DNA from: Candidatus Caenarcanales bacterium
GTDB taxonomy: Bacteria > Cyanobacteriota > Vampirovibrionia > 2-02-FULL-35-15
Direction: 5' to 3'
Length of the DNA: 64,000 bases
Assembly (NCBI GenBank): GCA_020050435.1
Contig: JAGVKQ010000007.1
Coordinates: 124,001 to 188,000, forward strand
The notes beneath the pieces were generated by a model. It made no database searches, was not told the DNA's origin, and saw only the letters and a list, made by a program, of their open reading frames with translations. This document shows, piece by piece, positions 36,018 through 45,182 of the stretch; positions within the stretch are counted from its first letter, which is position 1; the number at the start of each line of letters is the position of its first letter. Both the position numbers and the translations under genes were made by a program.

Positions 36018-37366
36018 ATCAAAAAAGAGTAAAAAAATTAAATTTCTTTAATTATTCGCCCGGTCCAATTTTATATTGGATGAATAGAGAAATAAGAGTA
36101 AATGATAATTGGTCATTAATTTTAGCTATAAAAATGGCTCATGAAAATAGAGTTCCAGTTTTAGTCGCTTATAATTTAGATTGTTCATTTCTTGGTGGTG
36201 GGTTTAGACAGCTTATGTTTAAGGTTCAGGGGTTGAAAGAAATTGAAGCCAGCTTGAATGAAAAAAATATACCTTTCTTTCTTGTCGATGGAAAAAATAC
36301 AGAAGAAGAAATAATAAAGCTCATAAAAAAATATAAAGTTGGAGCTCTTGTCACAGATTTTTACCCTCTGAAAATTTCAAGAAACTGGATCAATAATCTA
36401 ATTAAAGGAATTAAAATTCCATTGTTTGAAGTAGACTCGCATAACATTGTTCCATGTATGGTGGCTTCTTCTAAGCAAGAGTTTGGTGCTTATACTCTAA
36501 GACCTAAAATAAATAAGCTTCTCCCTGACTATTTAGAAGTTTTCCCGAAGCTAAATCCTCAAATCTATAAATTTAATGAAGAAGTTGAAAAGATTGACTG
36601 GGACAATGTTTTAAAGTCTGCAGATGTTGATAGGTCTGTAAAAGAAATAACTTGGATTAAGGGTGGGGAAAGTGAAGCTAAGAAAGTTATGAAAGAATTC
36701 TTAGAACATAGATTTTCAAACTTTGCAGAGGAAAGAAATGATCCATCACTTTCAGCTATATCAAATATTTCTCCTTACTTGCATTATGGAATGATTTCTT
36801 CCCAGAGAATTGCTTTAGAAGTTAATAAAATGGATAAGCTCGTTAAATCTCAGGAGTCTTTTCTTGAAGAATTGATAGTTAGAAAAGAGCTCTCAGATAA
36901 TTTTTGTTTCTACAATAAAAACTATGATAATTTTGAAGGGTTTCCATCTTGGGCAAAAGAGACTTTAAATATCCATAGAGAAGATCCCCGTGAATATACT
37001 TATACTAAAGAAGAATTTGAATTAGCTAAAACGCATGATGATCTTTGGAATGCAGCCCAGATTGAAATGGTCACAAAAGGTAAAATGCATGGTTATATGA
37101 GAATGTATTGGGCTAAGAAGATCTTAGAATGGACAAAATCTCCTGAAGAAGCTATTCAAATAGCCATTTATTTAAATGATAAATATGAGTTGGATGGCAG
37201 AGATCCTAATGGTTATACAGGAATTGCATGGTCTATAGGTGGAGTTCATGATAGAGCTTGGGGCGAGAGAGAAATTTTTGGAAAAGTAAGATACATGAAT
37301 TACAATGGATGCAAATCAAAATTTGATGTCAATGCTTATGTAGGCAAAGTTAAGCAACACAGTTAA
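36014..37366 (+). CDS. phr: Class II deoxyribodipyrimidine photolyase
   Basis: This FAD enzyme splits UV-induced cyclobutane pyrimidine dimers using light. At 450 aa it has the class II hallmarks: an N-terminal GPILYWMNREIRVNDNWSL, ISPYLHYGMISSQR for FAD binding, LIVRKELSDNFCFYN, and a C-terminal AKKILEW ... NDKYELDGRDPNGYTGIAW. It closes an operon with the prenyl synthase and peroxiredoxin through overlapping starts and stops. The 3' end overlaps the convergent caspase-like gene by 17 bases. Its presence suggests at least occasional exposure to light. Confidence 0.92.
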   Translation: MNQKRVKKLNFFNYSPGPILYWMNREIRVNDNWSLILAIKMAHENRVPVLVAYNLDCSFLGGGFRQLMFKVQGLKEIEASLNEKNIPFFLVDGKNTEEEIIKLIKKYKVGALVTDFYPLKISRNWINNLIKGIKIPLFEVDSHNIVPCMVASSKQEFGAYTLRPKINKLLPDYLEVFPKLNPQIYKFNEEVEKIDWDNVLKSADVDRSVKEITWIKGGESEAKKVMKEFLEHRFSNFAEERNDPSLSAISNISPYLHYGMISSQRIALEVNKMDKLVKSQESFLEELIVRKELSDNFCFYNKNYDNFEGFPSWAKETLNIHREDPREYTYTKEEFELAKTHDDLWNAAQIEMVTKGKMHGYMRMYWAKKILEWTKSPEEAIQIAIYLNDKYELDGRDPNGYTGIAWSIGGVHDRAWGEREIFGKVRYMNYNGCKSKFDVNAYVGKVKQHS

Positions 37367-38966
37367 ACATTTCTTTTTGCTTTTCACTCTCTGTCGCTGT
37401 TACTGCTGCACCAGGATGACAAGAATTAATATAATGAATTGTTTCTACATCTTTCAACTCTTCATTGCAAATCTCTTTGTATTTCTCTTCGCTGAATGTA
37501 AAGCCGCCAAATCCAAACTCGTAAGATCTACTACCTTGTTTAGTTTTATTTTCTTCTGTAACTCCCTCTTGGTGGCTACCCCAATCGCCATGTCCTCTAT
37601 ACATTATGTATAGTTTCCTTTTGTTTGCTTTTGCACTTTTCGCTCTTTCTTTTATGGCATCAATAAACTCTTTTTCATTAGGAGATCTTACAATTTTAAA
37701 TTGTTTACAACGATCCCCATATGACTTGGTAATAGCACATTCTAATACTTCAGCATCAAAATTAAAGCGCTCATCATAATTATTTGCTGTTAAAACTAAA
37801 ACCTCAAAATCTTTTGAATTATCTTTGTGAGTTGATTCTTCACTTAGTCTGTAAACAGGTTTATGACTATATGGATCATTAGAATATTCTTTACTTATAC
37901 TAGCCAAAGCTTGTTCAATAGAGATATTACCTTTATTTTTACAGAGTTCATATGCTAGTTCTTTTATATGAAAACTTCCATAAGGGATTTTTCTGTAGTC
38001 TTCATCATATTCCTTAATACATTTTTTATAATTTTCTGCTCCCAATGAAGTGGGAGGATCAGGGATACTTGTGGAGTTGCTTTCCTGAACATTGTTAGCA
38101 AAAACACTATGTGATTTTGGATATTTAGATTTTCCACTATTCTCATACAATAAAACATTCTCACCACTTACTTTTGGTATTGATGTTAGTGAAGGAGCTG
38201 ATGGTGTTGTAAGAGGGGCATTGTAGTTAACAGGAATCTTACCTAAGTGAAAGCTGGTTAACCAACCATCTTTTACTTTAATGGTGTATTCATTCTTTCC
38301 TTGTCTTTTAACTTTTGTCACTGATAGGGATTCGTCATCATATGAATCTCCTGCACTCAAATCAATTCCTTTATTTGAAAAAGTTATTTTTTCTTTTCTT
38401 CCACTTACAATTATGTGTGGAATCTCTTTTTCATTAGTGTTGAAAGTGATAATTCTAGAAAAGCCAGCTTCAGTAGAGGCTAATACTTTTAAATCTTTTG
38501 GAGTTATATCTAACGAAGGACTACCTTCTGTTAATGGAGCGTCATAATTAATTGTTGTACCATCAATATCAAAATTGACATTCCACCCTTTTTTTACCGA
38601 AACGCTGTAAATGTCATTTTTAGACTTTGGATCTGGATTAGGTAGTTTTTTAAGTGTAATAGCTTCAGTCTCAAAATTTGACGCTTTAAAACTTTCTTTA
38701 TCAATGCTTTGAGTTTCATTTGCACCACTATATATAATTTTTGGTTTATGTCCTTTTTCAACTTCAAATGTAATGGTTTTATTGTAAGTATTTAAATCAT
38801 TAGGAAGGAGAACCTTTACATTTTTAATAGTAGAGGTAGAAGTAAAGCTATCTCCTTTGTCTTTAGATGAATCGGTTCTTGGCACAAGAACTTTAATATC
38901 TTTATTACTGGTTTTGGCCGTAGAACCAGGTCTTGGTATAGCTTTTACTGTAAGTTTATCAACCAT
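37350..38966 (-). CDS. Caspase-like (clan CD) cysteine protease with tandem N-terminal repeats
   Basis: The C-terminal 160 residues form a caspase-hemoglobinase type domain. A strand with EVLVLTANNYDERF leads to LYIMYRGHGDWGS with catalytic His459, and TIHYINSCHPGA holds catalytic Cys516. Residues 53-150 and 155-255 are two copies of a beta-rich module with shared text (ITF..E...P.II.SG; VK.GW...F; NY.APLT). A short related segment may open the protein. No signal peptide is apparent. Bacterial caspase-like proteases act in regulated proteolysis or cell death; the substrate is unknown. It is divergent from nothing and ends over the photolyase stop. Confidence 0.75.
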   Translation of the reverse strand: MVDKLTVKAIPRPGSTAKTSNKDIKVLVPRTDSSKDKGDSFTSTSTIKNVKVLLPNDLNTYNKTITFEVEKGHKPKIIYSGANETQSIDKESFKASNFETEAITLKKLPNPDPKSKNDIYSVSVKKGWNVNFDIDGTTINYDAPLTEGSPSLDITPKDLKVLASTEAGFSRIITFNTNEKEIPHIIVSGRKEKITFSNKGIDLSAGDSYDDESLSVTKVKRQGKNEYTIKVKDGWLTSFHLGKIPVNYNAPLTTPSAPSLTSIPKVSGENVLLYENSGKSKYPKSHSVFANNVQESNSTSIPDPPTSLGAENYKKCIKEYDEDYRKIPYGSFHIKELAYELCKNKGNISIEQALASISKEYSNDPYSHKPVYRLSEESTHKDNSKDFEVLVLTANNYDERFNFDAEVLECAITKSYGDRCKQFKIVRSPNEKEFIDAIKERAKSAKANKRKLYIMYRGHGDWGSHQEGVTEENKTKQGSRSYEFGFGGFTFSEEKYKEICNEELKDVETIHYINSCHPGAAVTATESEKQKEMFNCVA

Positions 38967-39127
38967 AAAATCTCTCTTTATTAAAAAACATTTTGAGGAT
39001 TTGTTATATCCATGCTTATATAAGGTGTAAATATTGAAACAATTTATATCTATTTACGGGTTGAAACTTAAAATAAAATTCATTTTGAACACTTGACAGT
39101 TAACCATTTCATTACCAATTCAGCTAA

Positions 39128-40066
39128 TTACCCCATGAGTGAGGGTCTTTTCAAATTTTCCATATCAGGTAATTTGAAGCTTACATTTTCTTCTTTAAGT
39201 TTTAGTACTTCAACAGGGGCATTTAATTTTTTAAGTAGTTCTTCTATAAGATCTTCTGGTGCTGAGGCTCCAGAACTTACTCCTATAACTTTTCCTTTTA
39301 GTTTTTCCGAAACTTCATATGTGTAAGGATCTGGAACTAGTTCTGAATCTGTGCCTGCTAATTTTGCTACTTCTACCAGCCTATTTGAATTTGAAGAGTT
39401 TTTTGAACCTATAATAAGAATATAGTCAGCTACCTTGGCGAGTTCTTTTACTGCATCTTGTCTGTTTTGTGTAGCGTAACAAATATCTTGTGCCCCGGGC
39501 AGTAAAACATCTTGAAATCTATTTTTAATAGATTCGATAATTTCTTTTGTATCATCTACTGAAAGTGTAGTTTGAGTAGCTATAAAAACTTTACCAATAT
39601 TGTTAGGAAGATTTTCTACGTCTTTAACTGAGCCAGCTAAAAAACATGAATCATTAGGAAGGTTGCTCATGGCACCTATTACTTCTTGATGATCTTTGTG
39701 ACCTATGTATATTATTTTATATCCTTTTTTCCATGCATTTATCATTTCAAGGTGTACTTTAATTACAAGTGGACAAGTAGCATCTATTATTGCAATGTTT
39801 CTTTTTTTTACTTCTTCATAAACTCTTACTTCTGAACCATGAGCAGATAAAATTACACAATTTCCATCAGGCACTTCACTAAGTTCATCTACAAAAATAA
39901 CTCCGCGTGATTCAAAATCTTTTTTTACATGTTCATTATGTACAATTTCATGCCTTACGTAGATTGGTTCACCAAGCTTTTCAAGAGCTATATTTACTAT
40001 GTCAATTGCTCTTATGACACCTGCACAAAAACCACGTAATGAAGCTAATATAATCTTTTTTACCAT
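39128..40066 (-). CDS. ispH: 4-hydroxy-3-methylbut-2-enyl diphosphate reductase
   Basis: This is the last enzyme of the MEP isoprenoid pathway, an iron-sulfur reductase giving IPP and DMAPP. The three cluster cysteines are visible in RGFCAGV, DATCPLV and DICYATQNRQ, with HNEHV, SAHG and SSNSNRL as further active-site motifs. I use the ATG at 40066 (MVKKIILASLRGFCAG); the frame can extend 14 codons upstream without homology. Length is 312 aa. The C-terminal tail after about residue 280 is slightly extended. It supplies precursors for the polyprenyl synthase at 34501. Confidence 0.94.
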   Translation of the reverse strand: MVKKIILASLRGFCAGVIRAIDIVNIALEKLGEPIYVRHEIVHNEHVKKDFESRGVIFVDELSEVPDGNCVILSAHGSEVRVYEEVKKRNIAIIDATCPLVIKVHLEMINAWKKGYKIIYIGHKDHQEVIGAMSNLPNDSCFLAGSVKDVENLPNNIGKVFIATQTTLSVDDTKEIIESIKNRFQDVLLPGAQDICYATQNRQDAVKELAKVADYILIIGSKNSSNSNRLVEVAKLAGTDSELVPDPYTYEVSEKLKGKVIGVSSGASAPEDLIEELLKKLNAPVEVLKLKEENVSFKLPDMENLKRPSLMG

Positions 40067-40245
40067 GTGAATAATTCTAGCATTGATGAAAGTTCCCAAC
40101 AATTTCAAAATCTTTAGTTAAATTTCAGAACAATTTTCATAAATCCCTCTTTATAGAGGGTTGGATTTAATTTTCATGGTGCTATACTATTTTCTGTAAA
40201 AGACACCTAATAGGTATTAGTCGTCGTCTTTAAAAGGAGTAAAAC

Positions 40246-40653
40246 ATGAATAAGAAACTTTTATCGTTAGTTCTAACATCGAGCTTCTTGCTTTCGTTTT
40301 CAACAATGGAAGCTAAAGCAAGTTCAGAAAGCATCGTAAAACAAACAACCGGTATTACTACAGGAGTAGTTGCTGGACCAGTTATTGGTGGAACCAGAGG
40401 CTTTGTAAAAGGTTGGATTTGGGGAACTGATGCTACCGCTGAAGCTCTTGGTAATAAAGATGGCGTTCCTCATAAAATAATCGGTTTCCTAACTGGTGGA
40501 GTTGTTGGTGCTGTTGCTGGTGCTGTATCAGGAGTTGGTATGGGCGCATATGACGGACTTAAGTATGGTTATGACAAACCATTGTCAGCAGAAAACTACA
40601 GCGCAGCTGGTAAAGGTTTTACTGACTATGATCCATTTAAATGGGAAGAGTAA
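40246..40653 (+). CDS. Exported glycine-zipper protein (paralogue A)
   Basis: A 135-residue exported protein with signal peptide (MNKKLLSLVLTSSFLLSF, cleavage after AKA). It has repeated GxxxG/RG motifs (GPVIGGTRGFVKGWIWGTD; GGVVGAVAGAVSGVGMGAYDG) and ends YGYDKPLSAENYSAAGKGF. It shares almost the whole layout with the gene at 40774, so the two are tandem duplicates. AAAGGAG precedes the ATG. Each has a C-terminal FTDYD/FTDYP signature. A role in the envelope (pore, coat or adhesive) is inferred only. Confidence 0.7.
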   Translation: MNKKLLSLVLTSSFLLSFSTMEAKASSESIVKQTTGITTGVVAGPVIGGTRGFVKGWIWGTDATAEALGNKDGVPHKIIGFLTGGVVGAVAGAVSGVGMGAYDGLKYGYDKPLSAENYSAAGKGFTDYDPFKWEE

Positions 40654-40706
40654 TTTCTCCAATTAGCAATTGAAAATTAACAATTGAGAATTGAAAAAAT
40701 AGAAAG

Positions 40707-40733
40707 AAGGTGGTGTGAAAGCCACCTTTTTTT
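40707..40733 (+). terminator. Rho-independent terminator after paralogue A
   Basis: AAGGTGG and CCACCTT pair around eight bases and are followed by a T-run. Upstream at 40665-40695 is a degenerate AATTGA-type inverted repeat. Confidence 0.85.
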
Positions 40734-40773
40734 ATTTTAGGCGTCTACTTATAAGCGAGGTAAGCAAAAAAAC

Positions 40774-41175
40774 ATGAAAAAAATAATTATTTTAATTTCA
40801 GTAATTTCTATTCTTCAAATTCCAACATTAACAGCAAGTGCCTGCTCTTCTACTAAAGGAGCATTAAAAAAAACTGGTGGAGTCATTTCTGGATTAGTAG
40901 TTGCTCCTATTGTTGGATTAGCTAGAGGATTTGGTAGAGGACAGAAACTCGGTACAAATTATACTGCTGAACTAATTGGTGGATCAGATATTCCTGCTGG
41001 AAGAGCAGCTGCATTTTTAACTGGTGGATTACTTAATGGTGCTCTCGGTGCTGGGGTAGGCTTAATTAAAGGTGGATATGAAGGCATACACTATGGCATT
41101 AAAAAACCGTTTTCAAAAGAAAACTATAGCTTAACAGGCACAAGCTTTACTGATTATCCTTTGCTTTCAAATTAA
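40774..41175 (+). CDS. Exported glycine-zipper protein (paralogue B)
   Basis: The 133-residue product has signal peptide MKKIIILISVISILQIP, a possible Cys at the cleavage region (SACSST), and a Gly-rich core (GGVISGLVVAPIVGLARGFGRGQ; GGLLNGALGAGVGLIKGGYEG). The tail (YGIKKPFSKENYSLTGTSFTDYP) aligns with paralogue A nearly position by position. The Cys in a TASAC context could be lipidated, but the surrounding residues are a weak lipobox. It lies just upstream of the barrel/pilin-like cluster and could serve the same envelope structure (inference). Confidence 0.7.
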   Translation: MKKIIILISVISILQIPTLTASACSSTKGALKKTGGVISGLVVAPIVGLARGFGRGQKLGTNYTAELIGGSDIPAGRAAAFLTGGLLNGALGAGVGLIKGGYEGIHYGIKKPFSKENYSLTGTSFTDYPLLSN

Positions 41176-41374
41176 AGATTAAATAAATCTTTCAATAAAA
41201 AATTTATACAAATTTTCATAGTGAAAAAATATCATTTGTCAACGTAAGATAACTCAAGTTATTATTTTTAACTCTTTCAAATAATAGTTTTTGATAATAA
41301 AAACTTTTTGAAATTGATTTAGATAACAAGCCTATATTAGTGAAAACTTAATTTTAAACTTCTAGAATGGGACC

Positions 41375-41422
41375 AGCAATCTTTGAATGCGAATGCACGT
41401 GCATTCGCCTGCGGGATTGCTT
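41375..41422. repeat. Nested palindrome at the 5' end of the barrel-protein gene
   Basis: The inner 20-bp palindrome GCGAATGCACGTGCATTCGC (41389-41408) is enclosed by outer inverted ends AGCAATC and GATTGCT. The inner core GCACGTGC also forms the centre of the palindrome at 60368. It lies upstream of the preferred barrel-gene start. Confidence 0.7.
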
Positions 41423-41447
41423 TTTAACAATTAGGAAATTCACGACA

Positions 41448-44387
41448 GTGAGGTATTTTTCAAATTTGAGATACTTCTTGCTGGTATTGCTTTTGTCGGC
41501 CAATACCTTCTTAACCTTCTTATTGCCTGTTTTAGGAAATGACGTTGTTAATCCAACCTCAGTTCCTGCTCCTGCTGTACAAAATGTAGAAAAGGATCCT
41601 GAGTCAGGATATGAAAACAATGTAAATAAAGTTGAGGGAGAGAAGAAAGTTAATAGTGCTGAGTCTGAAAAAGAAGTTATAGGTGTACCATTTGGATTAT
41701 CTAAGCCTACTTCTGTTTATGAAGAGAGAAAAGACCTACCAGTTGAAGATCTTCAGGACAAACAAAAACTTTCTCCACCTGATGTCATTATTAATGATAG
41801 AAAAGTAATCTTTAAGAGATATCCTCAATTCGATGGCACTGCCTGGCTTTTCCCATTAGAAGAAATTGCTCAGGTTATTCAGGATAAAGTAGAAGTAAAT
41901 CTTACTACGAAAACAATAACAGTGACAAGATTCAGAGATAGAGCAATTGTGCAACTTGATGTAAATAGTGGGATTATAAATTTAAATAATAGTCCATTTA
42001 TGACATTGCTAGGTTATGAGCATATTATTTTGGGTACAGAAGTCCAGTTAGTGCCAGCTAATGCCATTGCACTACTACACAACCTCTCGCTTCGAATTGA
42101 TGAAGATGGCAATTATATTTTTAAAAGTGTTATTAGTTCACTTTCTGAAACTCAAGGAACCATTCAGCCTCAGGTTAAAAAAGGACTTACTAAGATTTCT
42201 AAAGACTATTTAAATGCAACTACATCTATTGAGGGTAGTCCCGTATCAGATTTATATAGAAGAAGGCTGGAGGTAAATAGCGGAGGACATAACGATGATG
42301 TATCTGTAACATCCAATTTTGTTCTAAAAGGTGGAACTGGGGGTGATTTTTTCCTAACTGATACTGCAAATGTTAGCTACTTTAAAAATGGGTCACCGTT
42401 TCAATTCACTTTGGGTGATATGACACTGGGTACCATTAATTCCCAGTTTTTATCTGGTGTACTTCTTCGAGGAGTAAGCCTACAAACAGGAGGAGGCTTA
42501 AAAGATAGCAGAACGATTTCAGGAATAGGGTTTCTTCCATCTAACAACAAAATTAATGGGGACGTTGAATCATTTTTTAGATTTGGAAGAGCCTTGCAGA
42601 TACTTGAATGGTCCAGTTCTTCAAAGAACAAATGGCAGTTTTCTTTTGGTGAAGCACTTTTCAAAGATACTATTAATAATACTTTTTTAAATGCAAAGCA
42701 GTCAGGAGGCATAACTACAGCTAAAGTTGTAAAAACCGGAAAAATTGTAGAAGGAGAATCAAACCTATCATTGTCTTTTGCTGATGATAAAAGATATGTT
42801 CCTGTGGAACAAAAGGTAGATGCAGATACTGGTGAAACTGATAAGAAACCAAAATCTATACTTGTACAAGATAAAAAGAGTGGCTTTGGTGGAGATATTT
42901 TAATAAGAGTTAAACCGACAAAGTGGTTCAATATATATGGAAAAACTGCTTACTACGGACCTGGTTTTTATCCAGTTTCAAGTAATCTTTTTTATAATGA
43001 TAGGAATGAAATAACAGGAGGAGCGAATTTCTCATTTAAGAAGGTTAACTTTGGTGCTTCAGAAAGTATAGGGAGGATTAGGTTAGATGCAGATAAGCCA
43101 GATAAGTATAAAGTAATAAATGCTTTTGGAACGATAACACCTATAAAAAATGGTCCGTCTTTATCTTTAAACTACTCCAAAAACCTTTCTCAGATAAATC
43201 CAGACAGATCTTTTTTCTTATTCTCAAATACAAAATTTGCAAATAATCCTGGTGCAATTACTCTTGATGAACTTTTAGAAAGAAGAACAACTTCTTCATT
43301 TAGATTAGGACTTATTCAAAATTGGAAAAAAACAAATTTTTCAGCAAATTATAATCAAATAAAACTAAATAATGAATCCAATATTATGACCCCACTTCTT
43401 GATGGTAACTCTTCTGATACCTTTAAATCATATGACTTTAATGTATACAGAACCATCAGTCCAAGATTAGCGCTATTAAATTTTTCTCAATTTAGTGATA
43501 GTTTTAGCCAGCTAAACTGGGGACTTAGAGCAGGTCCTATAAGAAAATTTGACATTCAAGCTCAACTAGGTTTCTTGAGACCAAAAGATAAAGATATAAG
43601 TCCTCAATATAATATAAACCTAAGATATTTAGCTAGTAAAAAAATGTCAATTAATCTTGTTTATGATAAGAGTGATTTCTTTACAAGAATTTTCGCTTTA
43701 GTTAGATATAACTTTATAGGTGATCAGACTTCTGGAGTTCCAGCAGTACAATCTTTAAGTGGTTTTGGGAAAATTAGAGGGAGAGTATATGTAAGAGAAG
43801 ATGTTTTAGTGGCAAAACCTGGAACTAATATTAATCCTTCAACTTTAGGTAAAGGAGTCCCCAATATTAGGATTTATTTTCATGGTCAGGAATATCAAAC
43901 TGATAAAAATGGATATTATGAAATTCCTAGGGTTAGTAAGGGTGTTCATAAAATAAATATAGATTTTTCTGACATTCCTGCTTATCTTGCAGCATTATCT
44001 AATGAGAGTATTGATGTTCAGGTAGAAAATGGTAAAGATACTGTTTATGATTTTGTTTTATCTCATTACGGATCTGCAAATGGAAAAATTAATTTAATAG
44101 GAGAAAATCCTTCTGTAGGATCTATTAACTATGATTCTATTCCTGGAATTAGAGTTTATCTTGAAGGTACTGACTATGAAGCACTTACTGAAGATGATGG
44201 ATCATTTGAATTGTCAGATGTGGCACCTGGAAAATATAAAGTACTTGTAGACTCAGATTTTCTAACTGAAGATCTAGAAGTAGTGAATGAAGATGTATAT
44301 GTAAGTATAAGAGCAAAACAAAAAACAGAAAATATTATCTTGAAAATAAAATATAAAGCCAGAAATACTGAAGAGAAAGAATTTTAG
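41448..44387 (+). CDS. Large exported outer-membrane-barrel-like protein (usher-like) with two C-terminal regulatory-type domains
   Basis: I start at GTG 41448, which opens on a signal peptide (MRYFSNLRYFLLVLLLS...). The ATG at 41367 adds a Cys-rich lead encoded across a palindrome. After a Pro/Glu-rich linker, residues 113-218 form a small domain of the copper-amine-oxidase-N type (PLEEIAQVI ... TKTITVTRF). Residues 220-790 are alternating beta strands typical of an outer-membrane barrel. The last 180 residues are two carboxypeptidase-regulatory-like domains (GVPNIRIYFHGQEYQTDKNG; GIRVYLEGTDYEALTEDDGS). Four secreted beta proteins and a PapD-like chaperone follow. By position and shape I infer an usher-like secretion pore. 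Classical FimD motifs are not recognised. Confidence 0.65.
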   Translation: MRYFSNLRYFLLVLLLSANTFLTFLLPVLGNDVVNPTSVPAPAVQNVEKDPESGYENNVNKVEGEKKVNSAESEKEVIGVPFGLSKPTSVYEERKDLPVEDLQDKQKLSPPDVIINDRKVIFKRYPQFDGTAWLFPLEEIAQVIQDKVEVNLTTKTITVTRFRDRAIVQLDVNSGIINLNNSPFMTLLGYEHIILGTEVQLVPANAIALLHNLSLRIDEDGNYIFKSVISSLSETQGTIQPQVKKGLTKISKDYLNATTSIEGSPVSDLYRRRLEVNSGGHNDDVSVTSNFVLKGGTGGDFFLTDTANVSYFKNGSPFQFTLGDMTLGTINSQFLSGVLLRGVSLQTGGGLKDSRTISGIGFLPSNNKINGDVESFFRFGRALQILEWSSSSKNKWQFSFGEALFKDTINNTFLNAKQSGGITTAKVVKTGKIVEGESNLSLSFADDKRYVPVEQKVDADTGETDKKPKSILVQDKKSGFGGDILIRVKPTKWFNIYGKTAYYGPGFYPVSSNLFYNDRNEITGGANFSFKKVNFGASESIGRIRLDADKPDKYKVINAFGTITPIKNGPSLSLNYSKNLSQINPDRSFFLFSNTKFANNPGAITLDELLERRTTSSFRLGLIQNWKKTNFSANYNQIKLNNESNIMTPLLDGNSSDTFKSYDFNVYRTISPRLALLNFSQFSDSFSQLNWGLRAGPIRKFDIQAQLGFLRPKDKDISPQYNINLRYLASKKMSINLVYDKSDFFTRIFALVRYNFIGDQTSGVPAVQSLSGFGKIRGRVYVREDVLVAKPGTNINPSTLGKGVPNIRIYFHGQEYQTDKNGYYEIPRVSKGVHKINIDFSDIPAYLAALSNESIDVQVENGKDTVYDFVLSHYGSANGKINLIGENPSVGSINYDSIPGIRVYLEGTDYEALTEDDGSFELSDVAPGKYKVLVDSDFLTEDLEVVNEDVYVSIRAKQKTENIILKIKYKARNTEEKEF

Positions 44388-44416
44388 AGGTATACCTATA
44401 AAATAACTTTGTGTTA

Positions 44417-44464
44417 TCCCTTAATCAATCGTTAGTCCTAGTTTAGTAGCCTAAATTTAAGGGA
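44417..44464 (+). promoter_or_regulatory. Leader hairpin before the first pilin-like gene
   Basis: TCCCTTAA and TTAAGGGA, perfect eight-base arms, enclose 32 bases and end 26 bases before the ATG. It may be a 5' mRNA structure that sets expression of the downstream subunit gene. Confidence 0.45.
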
Positions 44465-44489
44465 AATTAAATATTAGAAAGAGGTGTTT

Positions 44490-45086
44490 ATGAAAAGAAT
44501 TATTTTATTAGTTCCCATGTTGTTAATGCTAGTAGCATTTACCCCACTTACAGCTCAAAAAGCCTCAGCAGATTCAGTTTCTGCCATTATGATTACAGTA
44601 GGTTCTGCTGTAGCTATTTCTAACAGTCTTGATGCTGCAAATGGTACATTGCCAGTTACTTTAACTGTAACTCCAGCTATCGGTGCTTCAGATGCTACTT
44701 CAACAAATGAAATTAGAATAAGAGCTAATACTACTGGCTGGATGCTAGCTGCATATCAGTCTGCTGTATTTGCTAATGGTGGCAGTAATTTAGCTGCTAC
44801 AGATATTATGCTAGCTTATGTTGTAGGAACACCTGGAGCGACAGGTAACTCTGGTGCTGGAACCGTTACTTTTGCAGGCACTACATTAAATAATCTTGGC
44901 ACAAGTGCCGGTGCAGCTACTGCTATAGTTGGAGGTACAGCAAAAACAGCTATGTCAGCATCAGGTAATAGTTCAAACCTGACTAACTATTTTGCTGTAG
45001 ATAGTACTGTTTCCGTATATCAAGACTTCTTCTTTACACCAGGAACCGCAACAGGTGAGATTACCTATGTTCTAAGTGCTACATAA
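44490..45086 (+). CDS. Secreted beta-rich subunit 1 (pilin-like), first of four paralogues
   Basis: The ATG at 44490 follows GAGGTG; a GTG six bases upstream is less likely. The 198-residue product has a signal peptide (MKRIILLVPMLLMLVAF, cleavage near ASA) and a Ser/Thr/Ala/Gly-rich beta domain. Shared landmarks with the next three genes are TVTPAIGASDAT, an IRIRANTTGW strand, a GGTAKTAMS segment, YQDFFFTPGTA and a terminal ITYVLS. The terminal strand resembles the donated or C-terminal strand of fibre subunits. It has no cysteines. Its transcript may end at a strong terminator just downstream, suggesting it is made in the highest amount (inference). Confidence 0.7.
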   Translation: MKRIILLVPMLLMLVAFTPLTAQKASADSVSAIMITVGSAVAISNSLDAANGTLPVTLTVTPAIGASDATSTNEIRIRANTTGWMLAAYQSAVFANGGSNLAATDIMLAYVVGTPGATGNSGAGTVTFAGTTLNNLGTSAGAATAIVGGTAKTAMSASGNSSNLTNYFAVDSTVSVYQDFFFTPGTATGEITYVLSAT

Positions 45087-45106
45087 AATTCCTAACACCG
45101 ACTTTT

Positions 45107-45140
45107 CCACCTGGACTATTTTAGTCTAGGTGGTTTTTTT
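45107..45140 (+). terminator. Rho-independent terminator after subunit 1
   Basis: CCACCTGGACTA and TAGTCTAGGTGG pair with one mismatch around TTTT and are followed by seven T. It could partly separate subunit 1 from the following genes. Confidence 0.92.
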
Positions 45141-45182
45141 ATGTCAAAAGTACAAAGAATAGTTATTTGTTAGACTTACTAT

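Noticed and set aside
39093-39326. Plus-strand 77-aa frame over the ispH 3' end
   Set aside because: It is antisense to conserved ispH codons and shows no signal beyond chance hydrophobicity.
41367-41447. ATG start of the barrel protein at 41367
   Set aside because: The first 27 codons lie over a nested palindrome and give a Cys-rich lead before the signal peptide; GTG 41448 opens directly on the signal peptide. Not fully excluded.
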